A DNA stretch of 64,000 nt. It comes from Streptomyces sp. NBC_00193. GTDB taxonomy: Bacteria > Actinomycetota > Actinomycetes > Streptomycetales > Streptomycetaceae. A model generated the notes under the pieces. That model saw only the letters and a program-made list of their open reading frames with translations, did no database searches and was not told the origin of the DNA. Made by a program: the position numbers and the translations under genes. How positions within the stretch are numbered: position 1 is the first letter of the stretch; every line of letters starts with the position of its first letter. Positions 59,373 to 64,000 of the stretch are shown here, piece after piece. The stretch covers positions 3,782,001 through 3,846,000 of the forward strand of contig NZ_JAPEMM010000001.1 of NCBI RefSeq assembly GCF_026342735.1, written 5' to 3'.

Positions 59373-59528
59373 GGGTGGTGATGTGTATGACCGTACGAGG
59401 GTGCGGGAGGGTGGGGAAGGGATACGCGGGGCGTGCAATGCGACTGCCATGCCGCGTTCACAGTCCGGGGTGCGGAGCGCGACCCTTACGGCCCGGCCTC
59501 GCAGCTCCTACCCGGTCGCCCCCCCGGC

Positions 59529-59933
59529 TCAGAGCTCCTTGGTGGCGTTCAAGCGAGTGATCTCGGCAGCGTAGGCGGCGGTGCGGACCGCCGATGCGCC
59601 GGATACGTACAAGCCGGTGCCGACCGAGGCCAGGGGGAGGGAGAGGAGGAGAGCGGCGAGTATCGGGCCCCAGTCGCGCTCGGCGTCACAGCGTTCACCG
59701 TCGTCTTTGGCGTACGACACCGCGAACGTCCTGCTGTCCTGGTGGAACGCGCGGGACTCGCACTCGACGGGCTTGGAGTCCCCACCCCGGTCGATGCTGA
59801 AGGGGAACACGAGCAGGTAGCCCATCCACAGCCAGATGAGGGCGGCCGTGGCCAGCAGTCCCCGGCCCCACCCCTGCTGGCGCAGTCCGCGCACACGGAA
59901 CTCTCTGTCGTATATCTGTGCCAACGAGTTCAT
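59529..59933 (-). CDS. Small membrane protein of unknown function
   Basis: 134 residues with two clear membrane helices: LLATAALIWLWMGYLLVFPF near residues 30-50 and ILAALLLSLPLASVGTGLYV near 90-110. The loop between them contains two cysteines (VECES, ERCDAE). ATG 59933 begins NSLAQIYDREFRV; an ATG 14 codons upstream is less convincing. It follows the tRNA gene on the same strand. I do not recognise the family. Confidence 0.65.
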   Translation of the reverse strand: MNSLAQIYDREFRVRGLRQQGWGRGLLATAALIWLWMGYLLVFPFSIDRGGDSKPVECESRAFHQDSRTFAVSYAKDDGERCDAERDWGPILAALLLSLPLASVGTGLYVSGASAVRTAAYAAEITRLNATKEL

Positions 59934-60071
59934 GGGGGCGAAGCTGGCGCAGGCCGGTCGTCCGGGACGTGGCAAGCCGTCGGGGGGCCGGCAGGCCTAG
60001 GACCAGGGGCCGAGGTGGGATACGCCGAAAGGACAGGGTCGATACGGGGGTACGCACCTTACTCTGGGGCG

Positions 60072-61529
60072 ATGAGCGTCCTCCCCCAGCGAGCTGCTGC
60101 ACCGGCCGAACCGATACCCGACCACCCGAAGGGCGGGATCTTCGGGCCCGCGTACCGGACGCTCAGCATCGGGATCATCTCCGTCATCTTCCTGATCGCC
60201 TTCGAGGCCACCGCCGTCGGGACCGCCATGCCCGTGGCGGCCCGGGAGCTGGACGGGATCGCGCTCTACGCCTTCGCCTTCTCCGCCTACTTCACGACCA
60301 GCCTCTTCGGGATGGTGCTCTCCGGGCAGTGGGCCGACCGGCAGGGCCCGCTGCGGCCGCTGACCGTGGGGATCGGGTCCTTCGCCGCCGGGCTGGTGTG
60401 TTCCGGGACCGCCGGGGCGATGTGGATGTTCGTGCTCGGGCGGGCCGTGCAGGGGTTCGGGGGCGGGCTGGTCATCGTCGCGCTCTACGTGGTCGTCAGC
60501 CGGGCCTACGAGGAGCGGCTGCGGCCCGCGATCATGGCGGCCTTCGCAGCGAGCTGGGTCGTGCCCTCGATCGTCGGGCCGCTGGCGGCGGGGACCGTCA
60601 CCGAGCACCTCGGGTGGCGCTGGGTCTTCCTCGGGATACCCGCGCTGGTCTTCGTACCGCTCGCGGTGGCGCTGCCCGCGATACGGCGGAACGCCTCCGG
60701 GCCGGTGGACCCCGAGGCTCCGCCCGTGGCGTTCGACCGGCGGCGGATCCGGCTGGCGCTGGGGATCTCGGTCGGTGCGGGGCTGCTGCAGTACGCCGCG
60801 CAGGATCTGCGCTGGCTGTCGTTGCTGCCGGGGCTCGCGGGGGCGGCCCTGCTGGTGCCCGCCGTGCTGGGGCTGCTGCCGCGCGGGACCTACCTGGCGC
60901 GGCGCGGGCTGCCGTCGGTGGTGCTGCTGCGGGGCGTGGCTGCGGGGTCGTTCATCGCGGCGGAGAGCTTCGTACCGCTGATGCTGGTCACCCAGCGGGG
61001 GCTGAGCCCGACGATGGCCGGTTTCTCGCTCGCCCTGGGCGGGGTGACGTGGGCGGCCGGCTCGTGGGTGCAGTCGCAGGGGCGGGTGGCGCCGTACCGG
61101 GAACGGCTGATGGTGCTGGGCATGATCATGGTCGCCGCGTCGATCGCCGGAGCGCCGGCGGTGCTCGTGGAGTGGGTGCCGGTGTGGACCCTGGCGCTGG
61201 TGTGGGCGCTGGGGTGCCTGGGGATGGGGCTCGTCATCGGCTCCACGAGCGTGCTGCTGCTGAAGCTGTCGGCGCCGGAGGAGGCGGGCGCGAACTCCGC
61301 CTCGCTGCAGATCTCGGACGCGCTGGCCAATGTGGTGCTGCTGGCGGCGGGCGGGGCGGCGTTCGCCGCGCTGGGCGGGGGAGCGGTGGGTGCGGCGCAC
61401 TCCGTGGCGGAGGGGGCCGGGGCTTCGCACCCCGGTGCGTTCGTCGTGGTGTTCCTGCCGATGGCCTGCGTGGCACTGGTGGGGGCGTGGGTGGCCACCC
61501 GACTGGATGCGGAGCCCTCGCGGGGCTGA
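60072..61529 (+). CDS. MFS efflux transporter (DHA2-like)
   Basis: 485 residues with 12-14 predicted helices. The first is LSIGIISVIFLIAFEATAVGTAMP, with the FEATAVGTAMP form typical of drug:H+ antiporters. The helix 2-3 loop has GQWADRQGPLRPLTVG. GGLVIVALYVVVSRAY and the helix-5 region ASWVVPSIVGPLAAGTV (motif C-like) support an antiporter. ATG 60072 was chosen. TACTCT at 60060-60065 lies 6 nt upstream and there is no ribosome binding site, suggesting a leaderless mRNA. Substrate unknown. Confidence 0.88.
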   Translation: MSVLPQRAAAPAEPIPDHPKGGIFGPAYRTLSIGIISVIFLIAFEATAVGTAMPVAARELDGIALYAFAFSAYFTTSLFGMVLSGQWADRQGPLRPLTVGIGSFAAGLVCSGTAGAMWMFVLGRAVQGFGGGLVIVALYVVVSRAYEERLRPAIMAAFAASWVVPSIVGPLAAGTVTEHLGWRWVFLGIPALVFVPLAVALPAIRRNASGPVDPEAPPVAFDRRRIRLALGISVGAGLLQYAAQDLRWLSLLPGLAGAALLVPAVLGLLPRGTYLARRGLPSVVLLRGVAAGSFIAAESFVPLMLVTQRGLSPTMAGFSLALGGVTWAAGSWVQSQGRVAPYRERLMVLGMIMVAASIAGAPAVLVEWVPVWTLALVWALGCLGMGLVIGSTSVLLLKLSAPEEAGANSASLQISDALANVVLLAAGGAAFAALGGGAVGAAHSVAEGAGASHPGAFVVVFLPMACVALVGAWVATRLDAEPSRG

Positions 61530-61544
61530 GGGTCGCTTGCCGGG

Positions 61545-61612
61545 TGCAGCGCCGCTGCCGGGGGCCAGCCCCCGGACCCCGCGCCTCAAACGCCGGCGGG
61601 GCTGGATTTGGC
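61545..61612. repeat. Copy D of the dispersed G+C-rich repeat
   Basis: GCTGCCGGGGGCCAGCCCCC starts the shared block (stem CCGGGGGC/GCCCCCGG, 61558-61565 and 61568-61575), followed by GCCTCAAACGCCGGCGGGGC as in copies B and C. Only one arm of the larger inverted repeat is present. Unlike the other copies it lies between two genes in the same direction. Confidence 0.65.
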
Positions 61613-61694
61613 CGGCGTCGGCCTGCGCGTGCGGGGTGTGGCCGGCGTCGTTAACCGGGCGCATGCCCGGGGTGGGGCTGGCTAGCATCCGGGG

Positions 61695-61895
61695 ATGAGT
61701 GAGCTGATCATCGACATGCCCGACGCCGAGCGGGCGGAGCTGGCCGATCTGGCCGATGCCACCGGGCAGAGCGTCGAGGAGGCCGTACTGGCCGCCGTTC
61801 GGGGCTGGGTAGAGGGGGAGCGGGAGCGCGCCGGGGGCGAGGCCCTGCGACTGGCCGGGCGGCATGCCGGGCTGCTGAGGCGGCTCGGAGAGTGA
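61695..61895 (+). CDS. Putative ribbon-helix-helix-like antitoxin of a Doc module
   Basis: 66 residues. MSELIIDMPDAERAEL followed by two helices (ADATGQSVEEAVLAAVRGWVE) has the ribbon-helix-helix outline of antitoxins. Its TGA overlaps the GTG of the next gene by 4 bp (GTGA), the standard antitoxin-first toxin-antitoxin arrangement. The basic C-terminal ~20 residues (RLAGRHAGLLRRL) would contact the toxin. No validated relative is claimed. Confidence 0.78.
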   Translation: MSELIIDMPDAERAELADLADATGQSVEEAVLAAVRGWVEGERERAGGEALRLAGRHAGLLRRLGE

Positions 61896-62377
61896 GCGGG
61901 GTCAGCGGGATCGGTGGAACCGGCGGGGTGAGCGGAACCGGTGGGACCGGCGGAGTGGACGGAAGCGGCGCGATGAACGGAATCGGCACCCGGCACCTCA
62001 CACTCCGGGAGGTCCTCGACCTGGCGCAGTACGCCTGTCTTGCCCAGGACCAGCCCGTCGAGCTGCGGGCTCCCGGGCTGCTGGAGTCGGCCGTGCACCG
62101 GCCGCGGGCTCGGATGTTCGGGACTTCGGCGTACGAGGACACCTTCGAGCAGGCGGCCGCGCTGCTGCACGGGATCGCGACGAACCACCCCCTCGTCGAC
62201 GGGAACAAGCGCACCGCCTGGCTCGCCGCCGCCACCTTCCTCGCCCTCAACGGAGTCGATCTCGGTGATGTCGATCAGGACGCGGCGTACGGCCTGGTCA
62301 TCGACGTGGCGTCGGGCGACGAGGGGGACACCGGGCGGATCGCGGAGCGGCTGCGCGCGCTGAACCCGCGAATGTGA
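61892..62377 (+). CDS. Doc/Fic family toxin (death-on-curing)
   Basis: 161 residues from GTG 61892, or 134 from ATG 61973. The Fic core HPLVDGNKRTAW matches HxFx[DN]xNKR of Doc proteins, including the K and R. Doc phosphorylates elongation factor EF-Tu in the P1 case, while Fic enzymes transfer AMP; which applies here is unknown. The first 27 residues from the GTG are a Gly/Ser/Val/Thr repeat, encoded by near-identical GGAACCGG-type units, not seen in Doc. The ATG at 61973 is therefore a plausible alternative start. Confidence 0.88.
   Translation: MSGVSGIGGTGGVSGTGGTGGVDGSGAMNGIGTRHLTLREVLDLAQYACLAQDQPVELRAPGLLESAVHRPRARMFGTSAYEDTFEQAAALLHGIATNHPLVDGNKRTAWLAAATFLALNGVDLGDVDQDAAYGLVIDVASGDEGDTGRIAERLRALNPRM
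61900..61970 (+). repeat. Short tandem GC-repeat at the antitoxin-toxin junction
   Basis: Degenerate units of about 9-12 bp around GGAACCGG(C/T)GG (positions ~61914-61970) encode Gly-Thr-Gly-Gly-Val type residues, if the GTG start is used. Slippage could alter the toxin N-terminus without changing the frame when multiples of three are gained or lost. Confidence 0.5.
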
Positions 62378-62546
62378 CGCTCGCCGCACGCGCCGAGGTC
62401 ACGGGCCTGTCCCTCCGCGAGGGGCGGGCCCGGGCCGGTAAGGTGGCCCGGTTGTCCTACGTACGACTGCCCGTACCGCTGGCCGTACCGATGCCCGGAA
62501 TGCACGCCCGGAACGGATACGCCGCCGAGAGCCCGAACCGGAGACC

Positions 62547-64000
62547 GTGACTACTACCGCCTCCCACCACCTCTCACCCGCCTTCCCCGGCCGCGCGCCG
62601 TGGGGTACCGCCAGCGCCCTGCGAGCTTGGCAGCAGGGTGCGCTGGACCGGTACCTGGAGACCCAGCCGCGCGACTTCCTCGCCGTCGCGACCCCCGGCG
62701 CCGGAAAGACCACCTTCGCGCTGACGCTCGCGTCCTGGCTGCTGCACCACCACGTGGTGCAGCAGGTGACCGTCGTCGCGCCCACCGAGCACCTGAAGAA
62801 GCAGTGGGCGGAAGCCGCTGCCCGGATAGGGATCCGGCTGGACCCGGACTACTCCGCCGGCCCGCTCAGCAAGGACTACCACGGGGTCGCCGTCACGTAC
62901 GCGGGTGTCGGCGTGCGGCCGATGCTGCACCGCAACCGGTGCGAGCAGCGCAAGACCCTTGTCATTCTTGATGAGATCCACCACGCCGGTGACTCCAAGT
63001 CGTGGGGCGAGGCCTGTCTGGAGGCCTTCGACCCGGCGACGCGGCGGCTCGCCCTCACCGGTACGCCTTTCCGGTCCGACACCAATCCCATTCCTTTCGT
63101 GGCTTACGAGGAAGGGAACGATGGAATTCGGCGGTCCTCCGCCGACTACACCTACGGCTACGGGAACGCCTTGGGCGACGGGGTCGTGCGGCCCGTCATC
63201 TTCCTCTCCTACAGCGGCAACATGCGCTGGCGCACCAAGGCGGGCGACGAGATCGCCGCGCGCCTCGGCGAGCCGATGACCAAGGACGCCATCTCGCAGG
63301 CCTGGCGCACGGCCCTCGACGCGCGCGGCGACTGGATGCCGAACGTGCTGCGCGCCGCCGACCAGCGGCTGACCGAGGTCAGGAAGGGCATCCCGGACGC
63401 GGGCGGGCTGGTCATCGCCGCCGACCAGGACTCCGCGCGCGCCTACGCCAAGCTGATCCGGGAGATCACCGGCACCAAGGCCACCGTCGTACTGTCCGAC
63501 GACACCGGCGCCTCGAAGCGGATCGACGAGTTCGCCGCGAGCAACGACCGCTGGATGGTCGCCGTCCGCATGGTGTCCGAGGGCGTCGACGTGCCGAGAC
63601 TGGCGGTCGGCGTGTACGCCACCACCATCTCGACCCCGCTGTTCTTCGCGCAGGCCGTCGGGCGCTTCGTGCGCTCGCGCCGGCGCGGCGAGACGGCCTC
63701 GGTGTTCCTGCCGACCATTCCCTACCTGCTGGGCTTCGCCAACGAGATGGAAGTCGAGCGCGACCACGTCCTCGACAAGCCGAAGAAGCAGGGCGAGGAA
63801 GACCCGTACGCCGACTCCGAGAAGGAGATGGAGGAGGCGAACAAGCAGGAGGACGAGGACACCGGCGACGAGGAACAGATGTCCTTCGAGGCGCTGGAGT
63901 CCGACGCCGTCTTCGACCGGGTGCTGTACGACGGCGCCGAGTTCGGCATGCAGGCGCATCCGGGGAGCGAGGAGGAGCAGGACTACCTCGGCATCCCCGG
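62547..64000 (+). CDS. DEAD/DEAH-box helicase, cut by the window end
   Basis: At least 484 residues; the 3' end lies beyond the window. Motif I is ATPGAGKTTFAL, motif II is ILDEIHHAGD, the LTGTPFRSD motif III region follows, and motif VI is QAVGRFVRSRRRG. It is of the superfamily-2 form with ILDEIHH, as in restriction-type and DinG/XPB-like helicases. A very acidic segment, QGEEDPYADSEKEMEEANKQ and beyond, begins near residue 410. The start GTG 62547 has GGAG 3 nt upstream, a short spacing. Family is certain; role unknown. Confidence 0.9.
   Translation, partial: MTTTASHHLSPAFPGRAPWGTASALRAWQQGALDRYLETQPRDFLAVATPGAGKTTFALTLASWLLHHHVVQQVTVVAPTEHLKKQWAEAAARIGIRLDPDYSAGPLSKDYHGVAVTYAGVGVRPMLHRNRCEQRKTLVILDEIHHAGDSKSWGEACLEAFDPATRRLALTGTPFRSDTNPIPFVAYEEGNDGIRRSSADYTYGYGNALGDGVVRPVIFLSYSGNMRWRTKAGDEIAARLGEPMTKDAISQAWRTALDARGDWMPNVLRAADQRLTEVRKGIPDAGGLVIAADQDSARAYAKLIREITGTKATVVLSDDTGASKRIDEFAASNDRWMVAVRMVSEGVDVPRLAVGVYATTISTPLFFAQAVGRFVRSRRRGETASVFLPTIPYLLGFANEMEVERDHVLDKPKKQGEEDPYADSEKEMEEANKQEDEDTGDEEQMSFEALESDAVFDRVLYDGAEFGMQAHPGSEEEQDYLGIP

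Noticed and set aside
1..64000. CRISPR array
   Set aside because: The tandem repeats seen are 11, 18 and 26-28 bp units without unique spacers, so none is a CRISPR array.
1..64000. Ribosomal RNA operon
   Set aside because: No rRNA-like stretch was seen; the only structural RNAs supported are tmRNA and tRNA-Cys.

Overview
The window is very G+C-rich actinobacterial chromosome. Several features place it in Streptomyces: frequent GTG starts, candidate leaderless promoters, a tandem PkaA/PkaB kinase pair beside prfB, the clusters ftsE-ftsX and smpB-ssrA, and a hup/murA neighbourhood. The order gdh ... pkaA-pkaB-prfB-ftsEX-S41 protease-smpB-ssrA-narK-nnaR-helicase-malic enzyme-hup-murA-yqgE matches, from memory, the conserved core around SCO2999 to SCO2947 of S. 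coelicolor. All names come from reading the sequence; no search was run.

Layout. 0.4-5.4 kb: giant NAD-glutamate dehydrogenase with a 22-bp terminator stem. 5.5-10.5 kb: cell-surface glycan block, made of a TagGH-type ABC exporter, a TetR regulator with a candidate operator, and a GT2/CDP-glycerol glycerophosphotransferase fusion. 10.6-14.2 kb: sugar ABC importer (two permeases and a binding lipoprotein, no ATPase). 14.4-22.1 kb: signalling block, an FHA/FtsK-like protein divergent from the kinases PkaA and PkaB. 22.5-27.1 kb: 2-oxoglutarate oxygenase, release factor 2, FtsEX. 27.1-28.4 kb: a solitary TnpB element inserted at the ftsX stop codon. 28.6-30.8 kb: S41 protease, SmpB and tmRNA, whose tag reads ANSKSDNSRFTLAA. 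30.9-36.2 kb: MFS/LysR divergon, then nitrate/nitrite transporter NarK and the HemD-like regulator NnaR, with a candidate GlnR box before narK. 36.2-44.8 kb: GNAT, CGNR protein, HelD-like ATPase, malic enzyme, HU, MurA, YqgE. 44.8-52.6 kb: DUF3039 protein, GH20 hexosaminidase, and a three-gene xanthine-dehydrogenase-like operon. 52.6-59.2 kb: a compact type-VII-secretion-like accessory cluster with a mycosin-like protease. 59.3-64 kb: tRNA-Cys, a small membrane protein, an MFS pump, an RHH/Doc toxin-antitoxin pair, and a DEAD/DEAH helicase cut by the window end.

Most unusual points. (1) The molybdenum hydroxylase operon: its iron-sulfur subunit has a ~467-residue low-complexity N-terminal extension, and its large subunit appears to lack both the GGGFGGK signature and the catalytic glutamate. 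(2) The orphan T7SS-like cluster encodes a mycosin-like protease and WXG-like proteins but no ATPase or channel. (3) A complete TnpB nuclease without TnpA is bounded by TTGACGTC/GACGTCAA ends. (4) Two arrays of repeats with an 11-bp period lie in regulatory DNA. (5) A probable small RNA or leader ends in an exceptionally good terminator before the malic enzyme gene. (6) The FHA/FtsK protein carries arginine in place of the Walker A lysine. A dispersed G+C-rich repeat occupies three convergent gene junctions and one tandem junction.
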